DNA from: Acidobacteriota bacterium
GTDB taxonomy: Bacteria > Acidobacteriota > Terriglobia > Terriglobales > Acidobacteriaceae
Assembly (NCBI GenBank): GCA_021846985.1
Contig: JAJZVX010000005.1
Location: forward strand, 62,001 to 126,000
Direction: 5' to 3'
Length of the DNA stretch: 64,000 nt
Part shown: piece by piece, positions 26,178 to 36,626 of the stretch
Layout of the letters: every line of letters begins with the position of its first letter
How positions within the stretch are numbered: position 1 is the first letter of the stretch
The notes under the pieces: generated by a model
The model's database searches: none
Seen by the model: only the letters and a program-made list of their open reading frames with translations
Told to the model about the DNA's origin: nothing
Program-made: the position numbers and the translations under genes

Positions 26178-27488
<1,311 letters not shown>

Positions 27489-27558
27489 GGGATTTGCTCC
27501 TTCTCAATGAGGCCGGCCGTGTAGGCCGCCAACCCTTGATTGTACGAGGCAGCGCCGC

Positions 27559-27816
27559 CTAGGAGCGAACCAGCCCCAGCCGCTTTTCCAGCTCCTCAAT
27601 CAGCAGGCCGCGTCCCGGCCTGTAAGGCTGGAACCACTCGCCGTCAATCACCATCTGGGGAACGGCACGCTTGCCCACGCGGCGCAGAAGTTCGGCCTCG
27701 GCGGCCGGATCGTTGTCCACATTGATCTCCGTATAGGCGATGCCGTGGGAGTCGAGAAAATACCGGGCGGCGCGGCAGTCACCGCACCAGCGGGTGCAGT
27801 AGAGCTGGATCTTCAT
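27559..27816 (-). CDS. glutaredoxin-like protein
   Basis: An 85-aa thioredoxin-fold protein. The redox site is CGDC (Cys11-Cys14), preceded by another Cys at position 7. A cis-Pro motif, VPQMVIDG, lies near residue 60, as in glutaredoxins that use thiol exchange. The dithiol CGDC differs from the CPYC of classical Grx and is like NrdH/mycoredoxin-type proteins; the exact partner is unknown. There is no ribosome-binding site. TACAAT lies exactly six bases before the ATG, which suggests a leaderless message. It is divergent from the broken cupin gene with only 41 bases between start codons. Confidence 0.85.
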   Translation of the reverse strand: MKIQLYCTRWCGDCRAARYFLDSHGIAYTEINVDNDPAAEAELLRRVGKRAVPQMVIDGEWFQPYRPGRGLLIEELEKRLGLVRS

Positions 27817-27822
27817 GGGTGC

Positions 27823-27828
27823 ATTGTA
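27823..27828 (-). promoter_or_regulatory. -10 box placed for a leaderless glutaredoxin transcript
   Basis: TACAAT on the minus strand, separated by six bases from the ATG at 27816. No Shine-Dalgarno sequence. Confidence 0.5.
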
Positions 27829-27843
27829 CCCTCGTCCTGCTGC

Positions 27844-27849
27844 TAAGAT
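27844..27849 (+). promoter_or_regulatory. possible -10 box of the cupin gene
   Basis: TAAGAT, eight bases before the cupin ATG, with TTGTAC 14 bases upstream as a weak -35. It lies in the same 41-bp gap as the glutaredoxin -10 box, so the two promoters face away from each other and overlap. Confidence 0.3.
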
Positions 27850-27857
27850 CGGTGACG

Positions 27858-28343
27858 ATGACCGCACACGAGATCAGGAACCTGCTCCGTCTGGAGCCGC
27901 ACCCCATCGAGGGCGGCAGCTTTCGCTAGACCTACATCTCCGCCGCCACGGTGGAGCTGCCGCGCGGCCGCAGGGCTTATGGAACGGCAATCTACTACCT
28001 GCTGGAAACGGGCGCCTTCAGCGAGATGCACAAACTGGAGTCGGACGAGGTCTTCCATTTCTATCTCGGCGACCCCGTCGAGATGCTCCAACTCCATCCT
28101 GATGGCAGCTCCACTGTGGTCACCCTGGGCCCGGATCTGGCCGCGGGCCAACAAGTCCAGGTGGTGGTGCCGGCCGGGATCTGGCAAGGCACGCGCCTGA
28201 TTGGCGATGGAACCATGGCCCTCATGGGCTGCACCGTGGCGCCGGGGTTCGACTATGCCGACTACCACGGCGGCAGCTATGCGGAGCTGGCCGCGAAGTG
28301 GCCGGGAGAGAAAAACCGGATTCGGAAGCTGACTCGAAGTTAG
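27858..28343 (+). pseudogene. cupin_5 (DUF985) family gene with one in-frame stop
   Basis: The full frame would encode 161 aa of the cupin_5 family (YML079-like). Codons 1-23 give MTAHEIRNLLRL...EGGSFR, then TAG at 27927-27929, then TYIS and the rest of the domain without another stop (SDEVFHFYLGDPVEMLQL, VVVPAGIWQG, GCTVAPGFDYADY). Homologues have FRETY here, so the stop probably arose from GAG by one G-to-T change. Translation could perhaps restart at GTG 27951, but that would lose the N-terminal strand. It may be a recent pseudogene, a sequencing error or a readthrough gene. Function in this family is unclear (a small-molecule-binding or epimerase-like cupin). Confidence 0.82.
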
Positions 28344-28361
28344 CGAACTGCCGGGAAACAC

Positions 28362-28808
28362 TTATCGCCGCTCGCGGAAGAAGCTGCGGAGTAACTCGGA
28401 TGCCTCCTGGGCGGCGATCCCCTGCTCCACCTGCATCTGGTGGTTGAGTTGCGGATGGTTGAGGACGGCGAGAACGGAGCCGCAGGCGCCGGATTTAGGG
28501 TCGGAGGCGGCGAAGACCAGCCGGTGGAGACGGGCGTGGATCATGGCGCCGGCGCACATGGCGCAGGGCTCCAGAGTGACATAGAGGGTGCAGCCGGGCA
28601 GGCGGTAGTTGCCGAGAACACCGGCAGCGGCGCGCAGAGCCACCATCTCCGCGTGGGCTGTAGGGTCGTTGTCGCGCAGCACGCGGTTCTGTCCGCGCGC
28701 AACGATGGTTCCCTCGCGGACGGCAATCGCGCCAATGGGGACTTCGCCGGCCTCGCCTGCCAGTCGCGCCTCGGCCAGAGCGGCTTGCATGGCTTCGCGG
28801 TCGTTCAT
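28362..28808 (-). CDS. tadA: tRNA-specific adenosine deaminase
   Basis: A 148-aa zinc-dependent deaminase that converts adenosine 34 to inosine in tRNA-Arg(ACG). The zinc and catalytic motifs are HAE (His52, Glu54) and PCAMC (Cys81, Cys84). Other family marks are GEVPIGAIAV, the RVLRDNDPTAHAE block, and CGSVLAVLNHPQLNH. Two adjacent ATGs (28811, 28808) overlap the agmatine deiminase stop; the second has GGAGG at a better distance and is preferred. It is the last gene of the arginine-to-putrescine set, probably by position only. Confidence 0.94.
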   Translation of the reverse strand: MNDREAMQAALAEARLAGEAGEVPIGAIAVREGTIVARGQNRVLRDNDPTAHAEMVALRAAAGVLGNYRLPGCTLYVTLEPCAMCAGAMIHARLHRLVFAASDPKSGACGSVLAVLNHPQLNHQMQVEQGIAAQEASELLRSFFRERR

Positions 28809-29911
28809 CATGCCTCCGATGGTAAAGCCGCCGGCTGCTGCTGGGTCATGCAATGCAGTGTGCCGAGCCCCCACACCAGATCGACCGCATGGATGCCGAT
28901 GACTTCGCGATCGGGAAAGAGGCCGGCGAGGATCTCGAGCGCCACGCGATCGTTGGGATCGTGGAAGGTGGGCACAAGCACCAGCCCATTGGCAATATAG
29001 AAATTCGCGTAGCTGGCCGGCAGCCGCTGGCCGTGGAAGACGACCGGACGCGGCATGGGAAGTTCGATCACTTCGAACCGCTTGCCGTCCAAAGTGCGGG
29101 CGGCGCGAAGACGGGCGAGATTGTCGGCGAGCGGCGCGTGGTTGGGATCGCGCGTGTCGGGCTCCACGGCCGTGACGATGGTGGTGGGGCCGGCGAAGCG
29201 CGAGATGTCGTCCACGTGGCCATGCGTGTCGTCGCCGGCGATGCCACAGCCGAGCCAGATCACCTGGTCGATGCCGAGATAGTCGCCGAGCGCCTGCTCC
29301 AGCCGCTCGCGGCTCACGCCAGGATTGCGCTGTTGCACCTCGCTCAGCAGGCACTCCTCGGTGGTGAGCAACGCGCCCCTGCCGTTGGTGTCGATGGAGC
29401 CGCCTTCCAGAACCAGGCGGCGCGGGTCTCCACCCTCCATGGGTACGGCAGGCTCCCACATCGGCAGGCGAAGAAGCTCGGCCACGCGCCCGGGAATCTG
29501 GCCGTCGAGCTTCCAGTTGTCGTACTTGGCCCAGGCGTTAAAGCGCCAGTTCGTGAGGCCTGTCTGGCCCGCGGCGTTGCGGACGAAGAGAGGGCCGGAA
29601 TCGCGGGTCCACACGCGGTTCGTGGGCCAGCGATGAAATGCAACCCGGTCGAGATTGGCGCCGGCGCGGCGCAGCATGCCGCGGGCGCGCTTTTCCTCCT
29701 GCTCGCCCTGCACAAGCAGGCGTACAGTTTCATGCCGGGCCAGCAGGCGCACAATCTCGGCATAGAGCCATGGGATCGGATGGAACTTGCCGGGCCAGTC
29801 CTCGCGGTTGTGCGGCCAGGCGAGCCAGGTGGCTTCGTGCGGCTCCCACTCGGCGGGCATGCGGTAGCCGAGGGAGCGCGGTGTGCCGTGAACCGGAAGA
29901 GACGCGGACAT
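28808..29911 (-). CDS. aguA: agmatine deiminase
   Basis: A 367-aa member of the peptidyl-arginine deiminase/agmatine deiminase family. It hydrolyses agmatine to N-carbamoylputrescine and ammonia. Family residues are visible: WTRDSGP, EGGSIDTNGRG, HGHVDDI (His and Asp of the active site) and the nucleophile Cys354 in GLGTLHCMTQQQP. Length is usual. The start MSASLPVHG lies two bases after the amidohydrolase stop; a longer frame overlapping that gene is unlikely. Neighbours supply both its substrate (arginine decarboxylase) and the next step (carbamoylputrescine amidase), which makes the agmatine assignment firm. Confidence 0.95.
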   Translation of the reverse strand: MSASLPVHGTPRSLGYRMPAEWEPHEATWLAWPHNREDWPGKFHPIPWLYAEIVRLLARHETVRLLVQGEQEEKRARGMLRRAGANLDRVAFHRWPTNRVWTRDSGPLFVRNAAGQTGLTNWRFNAWAKYDNWKLDGQIPGRVAELLRLPMWEPAVPMEGGDPRRLVLEGGSIDTNGRGALLTTEECLLSEVQQRNPGVSRERLEQALGDYLGIDQVIWLGCGIAGDDTHGHVDDISRFAGPTTIVTAVEPDTRDPNHAPLADNLARLRAARTLDGKRFEVIELPMPRPVVFHGQRLPASYANFYIANGLVLVPTFHDPNDRVALEILAGLFPDREVIGIHAVDLVWGLGTLHCMTQQQPAALPSEA

Positions 29912-29913
29912 GC

Positions 29914-30855
29914 TTACTTCGAGTCTCCATCCTGTGACCATGGGTCGGCCCGGTCGAGAAAACGCCGCGTGATGGGCGCGTACGCGTCAATCCGCCGGTC
30001 GCGCAGGAACGGCCAGTTGCGCCGCGTTTCCTCAATCAGGCTCAGATCCACTTCGCCCATCAAGATCTCTTCGCTGTCGTGCGAAGCCTTGGCTAGAACG
30101 CGGCCAAAGGGATCGGCGAGGAAGCTGCCACCCCAAAACTCGATGCCCCGTCCTTCGGCGCAATTGCCGAGCACATCGCCGTTTTCGTGCCCCACGCGGT
30201 TGACGGCGGCAACGTAGACGCCGTTGGCGATGGCATGCGCCCGCTGGATCGTCTGCCAGGCGTCGTACTGGGCGGCCCCGAACTCAGCCTTCTCGGCCGG
30301 ATGCCAGCCGATAGCGGTGGGATAAAAGAGCGCTTCCGCGCCCTGCAGAGCGGTCAGACGAGCGCCCTCGGGATACCACTGGTCCCAGCACACCAGCGTG
30401 CCCACGCAGCCAAAAGCCGTATCCACGGCCTGAAAGCCGCGGTCGCCGGGCGTAAAGTAATACTTCTCATAGAAGAGCGGGTCGTCTGGAATGTGCATCT
30501 TGCGGTAGACGCTCGCCAGCGCGCCATCGGCATTCAGCGTGACCGCGGTGTTGTGATAAAGACCGGCGGCGCGGCGCTCGAAGAGCGAGGCAACGATGGC
30601 GACGCGCAGTTCGCGGGCCAGCGCGGAAAGCTTCTCCGTCGAGGGGCCGGGAATGGGCTCGGCAAGGTCAAAAAGCCGCAGGTCTTCCCGCTGACAAAAA
30701 TACTGCGTGCGAAAAAGCTCCGGCAGACACACAATGTTGGCGCCGAGCCGGGCCGCCTGGCGAATGTGACGAACCGCCGCGGCAAAGTTGGCTTCCGGAT
30801 CGGAGCCCATGCGCATCTGCACCAGGCCCAGGTTATATTTGCGTGCGTTGTCCAT
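29914..30855 (-). CDS. aguB: N-carbamoylputrescine amidohydrolase
   Basis: A 313-aa nitrilase-superfamily enzyme that releases putrescine, CO2 and ammonia from N-carbamoylputrescine. The Glu-Lys-Cys triad is Glu46 (LPELF), Lys119 (YRKMHIPDD) and Cys156 (LVCWDQWYPE). MHIPDDPLFYEKYYFTPGD is characteristic of the carbamoylputrescine branch rather than general nitrilases. The start at ATG 30855 follows family length; a TTG 51 bases upstream would add an unconserved tail. It is the middle gene of the putrescine operon, 97 bases after the decarboxylase and 2 bases before aguA. Confidence 0.95.
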   Translation of the reverse strand: MDNARKYNLGLVQMRMGSDPEANFAAAVRHIRQAARLGANIVCLPELFRTQYFCQREDLRLFDLAEPIPGPSTEKLSALARELRVAIVASLFERRAAGLYHNTAVTLNADGALASVYRKMHIPDDPLFYEKYYFTPGDRGFQAVDTAFGCVGTLVCWDQWYPEGARLTALQGAEALFYPTAIGWHPAEKAEFGAAQYDAWQTIQRAHAIANGVYVAAVNRVGHENGDVLGNCAEGRGIEFWGGSFLADPFGRVLAKASHDSEEILMGEVDLSLIEETRRNWPFLRDRRIDAYAPITRRFLDRADPWSQDGDSK

Positions 30856-30952
30856 GGCGCGGGACAGTCTCTCCCGTGGTTTGTGTTGTGGATGCAGAAA
30901 CGCCAACCCCGTCTGCGCGCAGGGTTGACCTCAAGGACGCCACCCCATGCGG

Positions 30953-31501
30953 CTACTCCTCCAGAATCAACACGGCTGCCGCGATCGTGGTCGTCCATTT
31001 GCCGCGCCTGTCGCCCACCGCCGACTGGGTCACGTTGCTGGTGCGGACGATTTTGTTGGAGATGCGGTAAATCTCCTTCTTCTCGTCCCAGCTGGTGTCG
31101 GGATCGAAGTCGAGATTCAGCGTGGTGGCCAGCATCTCGGCCGCCAGTTCCTCGGCGTATTCACCCGCCTGCTCCTCGGTCTCGCCAAAGCTGTGGTGCT
31201 CGCTCAGATAACCGTAGGTGTTGCGGTCGGCGGGAATGGCAACGCCAATGCTGGCTGCCACCAGCCGGTGCGGCTCGCGCGTGGAATTTTCGGCAATCAC
31301 GGCGAAGACAACCTCGCCGTGATTGAGATGCGTCAGGCCTTCCTTGCGCGTGATGACCTTGCACTGCGGTGGAAAAATGGAAGAGACGCGCACCAGATTC
31401 TGCGAGGCGATGCCTGCATCCCGAAGGGCCAATTCAAATGAGGTGAGGCGCTCCTTGTGCTTGCCAACGCCCTTGGTAAAGAAAATCTTCTTCGGGACCA
31501 T
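30953..31501 (-). CDS. pdaD: pyruvoyl-dependent arginine decarboxylase
   Basis: A 182-aa PvlArgDC, which makes agmatine from arginine without PLP. The proenzyme cleaves itself at [10 protein letters not shown] between Ser40 and Ser41, generating the pyruvoyl cofactor. The opening [20 protein letters not shown] and the later [10 protein letters not shown] and [12 protein letters not shown] (catalytic Glu region) match the family. The start at ATG 31501 agrees with homologues that begin MVPxK; a TTG at 31513 has GGAGGA ten bases upstream and would add four residues. As first gene of pdaD-aguB-aguA it commits arginine to putrescine. The pyruvoyl type is mainly archaeal and is scattered in bacteria. 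Confidence 0.93.
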   Translation of the reverse strand: MVPKKIFFTKGVGKHKERLTSFELALRDAGIASQNLVRVSSIFPPQCKVITRKEGLTHLNHGEVVFAVIAENSTREPHRLVAASIGVAIPADRNTYGYLSEHHSFGETEEQAGEYAEELAAEMLATTLNLDFDPDTSWDEKKEIYRISNKIVRTSNVTQSAVGDRRGKWTTTIAAAVLILEE

Positions 31502-31792
31502 GCTCTTTCCCAATTTCTATGTATCCTCCCTCTGTGTGAAGATCCGGCGTTTTTTGCCGGGTTCCCGGTTGAGTCTATCGCATCTGGACGGGCTGAACGA
31601 GATTTTCTCGCGTGAATTCCTCCGCCAGGCAGGCTCCGGCGCCGGGTGTTATCCGCGTGCGGGATGCCTCCGCCCGGTTCTTGCCTCCGGAGAACTGTTT
31701 TCTGGCGCTGCCCCCACGGGCCGAGGGTTCTTGGCCCTGACGCCGCACGGCATGAAGCCGGTGACAGTGGCTGGCAACCTGAGCCTGGCACG

Positions 31793-31987
31793 ATGGGGCC
31801 GCCAGGACCAATCGAAACCGCCCCGCTCGCCGTCGATCCATCAGGTCAGTACCTCTATGTGGGTGGACCCGAAAGTGGAATCGCGATCTACCAGATCGAC
31901 CAGACCTCCGGTGCTCTCTCGGTTATCAATGGGCCGCCTGAGTTTTTTGCCAGGACTCGGCAATTTGCATTCCTGATGGCCCGGTAG
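31793..31987 (+). pseudogene. remnant of a lactonase/YVTN beta-propeller gene
   Basis: About 65 codons read APLAVDPSGQYLYVGG, then IAIYQIDQTSGALSVINGPPEF, which is the repeat pattern of seven-bladed YVTN/6-phosphogluconolactonase-like propellers. Only about one and a half blades remain, ending at a stop. No start, signal peptide or other blades are found nearby, so this is a gene fragment, perhaps left by deletion. Confidence 0.6.
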
Positions 31988-32068
31988 CGCGGTTTCATGC
32001 GCCAGGGCCGGCCACACCCGGCCACGGACCTAGGGCAAACGCATTTCAAGTTGCGGGATGATTCTGTT

Positions 32069-32234
32069 TTTGAAAGGGCACGACTTCAGTCGTGCCGCAG
32101 ATAGATTCAGATGCATGTCTCTGGCCTTCAGGCCCCGAGGGATGGGTTTTCATCCCCAAAACTTCCCCCAGAAGCTAAAGCCCATCCGTTTTTCGGACCA
32201 TCTTACCGTACGACTGAAGTCGCGCCCTTTCAAA
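32069..32234. repeat. 166-bp element with 25-bp inverted ends
   Basis: Ends 32069-32093 and 32210-32234 are complementary at 24 of 25 positions (TTTGAAAGGGC, A or G, CGACTTCAGTCGT). The left end carries a further perfect palindrome, GGCACGACTTCAGTCGTGCC. Inside are smaller palindromes (GGCCTTCAGGCC; GGGATG...CATCCC). It encodes no protein. This is MITE- or REP-like, and the GACTTCAGTC core strongly suggests a family present elsewhere in the genome. It lies between the propeller remnant and icd. Confidence 0.8.
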
Positions 32235-32365
32235 GTTGCTTCTGCTCGCGAATTGAAATCCAAATGCGTTTGCCCCGCCCACGGACCCGCCCGTCATTGC
32301 CACCCCTGAATCGCAGGTGTTAGCCTCTTGCAAGAGTTCGTATCGAAAGGGATTCTGAAAAGGCC

Positions 32366-33778
32366 ATGCAGAGCACATATAACGGACTGGCGTTACCTGC
32401 GGACGGCCAGCCGATTGACTATATTGATGGGCAATTCAAGGTGCCCGACCACCCCATCATTCCTTTTATTGAAGGCGACGGAACAGGTCGCGACATCTGG
32501 AAGGCCGCGCAACGGGTGTTTGACGCGGCGGTAGAGAAGGCTTACGGCGGTAAGCGCAGGATTCATTGGTTCGAGGTCTTTGCCGGCGAAAAGGCCTTCC
32601 GGCAGTTTGCCACATGGCTGCCCGACGAAACGGTGGCGGCGGCGCGGGATCTCCGCGTCTCCATCAAAGGACCATTGACAACGCCGGTGGGCGGCGGAAT
32701 CCGCTCGCTCAACGTGGCGCTGCGGCAATTGCTCGACCTCTATGCCTGCGTGCGCCCGGTCAAGTATTACCAGGGTGTGCCCAGCCCCGTGAAGCGCCCC
32801 GAAAAACTGGATGTCGTCATCTTCCGCGAGAACACTGAGGATGTGTACGCGGGCATCGAGTTCAAGGAAGGCTCGGCAGAGGCGGCGCGGCTCATCCAGT
32901 TTGTCAACGACGACCTGCTCAAGGGCGGCAAGAAGAAGGTGCGCGCCGACTCGGGCGTGGGCATCAAGCCCATCTCCATCTTTGGTTCCAAGCGACTGGT
33001 CCGCTATGCCATCCGGCACGCGCTTGAGACGGGCCGCAAGGCGGTTACCCTGGTCCACAAGGGAAATATCCAGAAGTTCACCGAGGGAGCCTTCCGCGAG
33101 TGGGGCTATGAGGTGGCCACCCAGGAGTTCCGCGAGCAGACGGTCACCGAGCGCGAAAGCTGGATTCTGGGCAACGTGGAGGCAAATCCCGGTATTACCG
33201 TGGAGCAAAACGCCGCGTTGATTGAGCCGGGCATCGAGTTTGCGCAGCCGGCTTACCGTGAGGCGGTCTATACCGAAATCCGGGCCGTGCTGGCGGCGAT
33301 CGGCAAGAGTCACGGCAACGGCGCGTGGCGGTCGAAGATTCTGGTCAATGACCGCATTGCCGACTCCATCTTCCAGCAGATCATCATCCGCCCCGAGGAC
33401 TACAGCATCCTGGCCACCACCAACCTCAACGGCGATTACATTTCCGACGCCGCCGCCGCGCAGGTGGGTGGCCTCGGCATCGCCCCCGGAGCCAACATCG
33501 GCGACGGCTTCGCGGTCTTCGAAGCCACCCACGGCACCGCCCCGAAATATGCCGACAAGGACATGATCAATCCCGGATCGGTGATCCTTTCGGGCGTCAT
33601 GCTGCTGGAGTTCATCGGCTGGAAGGAAGCCGCCGCGATGATCGAAACGTCGATGGAGAAAACCATCCAGCAGAAGTTCGTCACGTACGATTTTGAGAGG
33701 CAGACGGCCGGGGCGACGAAGGTCGGAACCAGCGAATTCGCCACCCGCATCATTGGCAACATGACAGCAAACAGCTAA
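32366..33778 (+). CDS. icd: NADP-dependent isocitrate dehydrogenase
   Basis: A 470-aa TCA-cycle enzyme that oxidatively decarboxylates isocitrate to 2-oxoglutarate. Substrate-binding RSLNVALRQ (the regulatory Ser of E. coli Icd lies here), [12 protein letters not shown] and the metal site [14 protein letters not shown] are present. [11 protein letters not shown] retains the Lys-Tyr pair that marks NADP rather than NAD use. It is about 50 residues longer than E. coli Icd owing to an insertion around residues 305-345 ([18 protein letters not shown]). AAAAGG precedes the ATG. mdh follows 106 bases later, so two adjacent TCA enzymes are probably co-expressed. Confidence 0.96.
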   Translation: MQSTYNGLALPADGQPIDYIDGQFKVPDHPIIPFIEGDGTGRDIWKAAQRVFDAAVEKAYGGKRRIHWFEVFAGEKAFRQFATWLPDETVAAARDLRVSIKGPLTTPVGGGIRSLNVALRQLLDLYACVRPVKYYQGVPSPVKRPEKLDVVIFRENTEDVYAGIEFKEGSAEAARLIQFVNDDLLKGGKKKVRADSGVGIKPISIFGSKRLVRYAIRHALETGRKAVTLVHKGNIQKFTEGAFREWGYEVATQEFREQTVTERESWILGNVEANPGITVEQNAALIEPGIEFAQPAYREAVYTEIRAVLAAIGKSHGNGAWRSKILVNDRIADSIFQQIIIRPEDYSILATTNLNGDYISDAAAAQVGGLGIAPGANIGDGFAVFEATHGTAPKYADKDMINPGSVILSGVMLLEFIGWKEAAAMIETSMEKTIQQKFVTYDFERQTAGATKVGTSEFATRIIGNMTANS

Positions 33779-33872
33779 CAGCAACGCAGCAGCAAAACCC
33801 AACGCAGCAACGGAATGCCCTTACGATTCAAGCCAACTGCCCCTGATGTGCGGCTGGCTGCCATTTTTCTGA

Positions 33873-34811
<939 letters not shown>

Positions 34812-34834
34812 AAGGCTCGGATGGCGTTCAACCA

Positions 34835-34863
34835 GAAGGGGCTGCCCGCCGGGCAGCCCCTTC
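34835..34863 (+). terminator. terminator hairpin after mdh
   Basis: GAAGGGGCTGCCC, loop GCC, GGGCAGCCCCTTC: a perfect 13-bp stem, 23 bases after the mdh stop. No long T-tract follows. Confidence 0.75.
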
Positions 34864-35126
34864 GCATTGCGTCTCCACCCCTGGTTGGAGACAAAACTCA
34901 ATCCCCCGGCGGTTGTTCCTCCTCCACAACGCCTTCATTCTTGACTGAGTGCAAGGAAGGGCTCTGCCATTCCCCTCCCTTCCTTTCTTTTCTTCCCAAT
35001 GCGGCAAGCATGCAGGCTCTTGACCTTCAAAGCAGTCCTGATCGCTTGAGCCGTACGCCATAATGCAACTGCATGATCTGGTGTCTGGGTCAGGCCCCAC
35101 CCGCTCCTCGGCTTTCGGAGGTCTCT
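34864..35126. other. intergenic region before the outer-membrane barrel gene
   Basis: About 260 bases with no supported gene. It should hold the promoter of the barrel gene; CATAAT at about 35061 is a candidate -10. The frame upstream of the chosen TTG start is open but not protein-like. Confidence 0.4.
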
Positions 35127-36596
35127 TTGCGGTTCGTGTTCGCGTTCATTCTCATAGCTTCTGCGGCGTTGCCGGCACAGACCCAGACGACGCCCTCCCC
35201 TGCTGGCCGTTCCACCGCCATAGCTTTTGCCAACCTGCGCACGCGCACCGAAGGGTGGCAATTCTTCCAGGCTCCGCCTGTAACCAGTTCCTACGGATAT
35301 GGCCAGTCTCTCCTGCGTTTTGGATTCGCGCAGAACCTCACCCGCTGGGACTGGCGCATCGAGCTTGCGCAGGCCACCATCTTCGACGCGCCGTCCGGCG
35401 CCATCAGCTCCGTTGCCGCACAGGGACAGCTCGGCCTTGGCGCCAGTTACTACGCTGCCAACGGCGCTGCTTATCCCGCCGCGCTCTTTGTCAAGCAGGC
35501 ATTTCTCCGCTACAACTTCGACCAGCACGACAAGAACCTTCGGCTCGGGCGCTTTGAATTCTTCGAAGGCATGGAGATGGAGCAGAAAAACCCAGCCCTG
35601 GCGTGGCTACAGGCAAACCGCGTGGCCCAGCGCCTGGTGGGCAACTTCGGCTTCACCAATGCCCAGCGCAGCTTCGACGGCATCGACGCGCACCTGGGCC
35701 AGGGCGCATGGGATCTGACCGCGATGGCGGGGCGCGGCGATCAGGGCGTTTTCAACATGAATGGCAATCCCGAACTGAATGTCGATATCCAGTACCTCGC
35801 CTTTAGCAGGCGCCAGTGGAAGCAGCGATTGGTGTGGCGCGGATTCGCCATCGGCTACCACGACGGACGCACCGGGATCGTGAAAACCGATAACCGCCCC
35901 TTGACGGCGCGCCAGGCAGACCACGGCAATATACGCGTCGGCACGTACGGAGGCGACCTGCTCACCCTGATTCCGGCCGGCGCGGGAGAGTTCGATTTTG
36001 TCGGCTGGGGAGCTCTGCAAAACGGCAGATGGGGCGCGCAGCAGCAGCGCGCGGGCGCGGCGGCGGCGGAAGGCGGCTACCAGTTCCTTCGCCTGGCCAG
36101 CACGCCGTGGATTCGCGCCGGCTGGTTCTGGAGCAGCGGCGACAACAACCCCTCGGACAACACCCACGCAACCTTCTTCGAACTGCTGCCCACGCCTCGA
36201 AACTACGCGCGGCTGCCGATCTACAATCTGATGAACCTCAAGGATGCCTTCGCGCAGATCATCGACCGGCCGGCTCGACATTGGGATTTGCGCAGCGATC
36301 TGCACTGGGTGCAACTGGCCTCAAAAAACGATCTCTGGTATCAGGGCGGCGGCGCCTTCGACAATAAGGTGTTTGGATTTGTGGGCAGGCCCAGCGGCGG
36401 CGCGGCATCGCTGGTCAGCATGGCCGACGTGAGCGCGGATTGGCATCCCGATCCTCACTGGGATCTAGGCCTCTACTATGCGCATGCCTGGGGCAAGTCC
36501 GTGGTGGCAAGCATATATCCGCAGAACCGGAACGCGCAGTTTGCCTTTCTCGAACTCACCTATCACTGGAGCGCACCGCTGCCCGCGCGCCGCTGA
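35127..36596 (+). CDS. outer-membrane beta-barrel, alginate-export-like
   Basis: A 489-aa exported protein. A signal peptide (MRFVFAFILIASAALPAQ) precedes a chain of alternating amphipathic strands with aromatic girdles, ending in LELTYHWSAP. Blocks such as FLRYNFDQHDKNLRLGRFEFFEG, QRSFDGIDAHL and SGDNNPSDNTHATFFELLPT match the AlgE-like alginate export barrel family, which forms an 18-strand anion-selective pore. No alginate genes are nearby, so it is probably a general porin-like channel. The start is TTG at 35127, chosen for GGAGG five bases upstream and the clean signal peptide; an ATG 54 bases earlier would add a non-signal leader. Confidence 0.8.
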   Translation: MRFVFAFILIASAALPAQTQTTPSPAGRSTAIAFANLRTRTEGWQFFQAPPVTSSYGYGQSLLRFGFAQNLTRWDWRIELAQATIFDAPSGAISSVAAQGQLGLGASYYAANGAAYPAALFVKQAFLRYNFDQHDKNLRLGRFEFFEGMEMEQKNPALAWLQANRVAQRLVGNFGFTNAQRSFDGIDAHLGQGAWDLTAMAGRGDQGVFNMNGNPELNVDIQYLAFSRRQWKQRLVWRGFAIGYHDGRTGIVKTDNRPLTARQADHGNIRVGTYGGDLLTLIPAGAGEFDFVGWGALQNGRWGAQQQRAGAAAAEGGYQFLRLASTPWIRAGWFWSSGDNNPSDNTHATFFELLPTPRNYARLPIYNLMNLKDAFAQIIDRPARHWDLRSDLHWVQLASKNDLWYQGGGAFDNKVFGFVGRPSGGAASLVSMADVSADWHPDPHWDLGLYYAHAWGKSVVASIYPQNRNAQFAFLELTYHWSAPLPARR

Positions 36597-36626
36597 AAAG
36601 CGGGATGCCAATTCCTGCTCTGGCCC

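Larger units (their letters stand above)
31502..32365. other. 864-bp region with remnants only
   Basis: Between pdaD and icd there is no intact gene. It holds the promoter of pdaD, a decayed beta-propeller fragment, a 166-bp inverted-repeat element and the icd leader. Frames here shift often and lack ribosome-binding sites. Confidence 0.6.

Noticed and set aside
28812-29459. N-terminal extension of tadA to a 365-codon frame
   Set aside because: The extra part is antisense-frame sequence inside aguA; TadA begins at the ATG overlapping the aguA stop.
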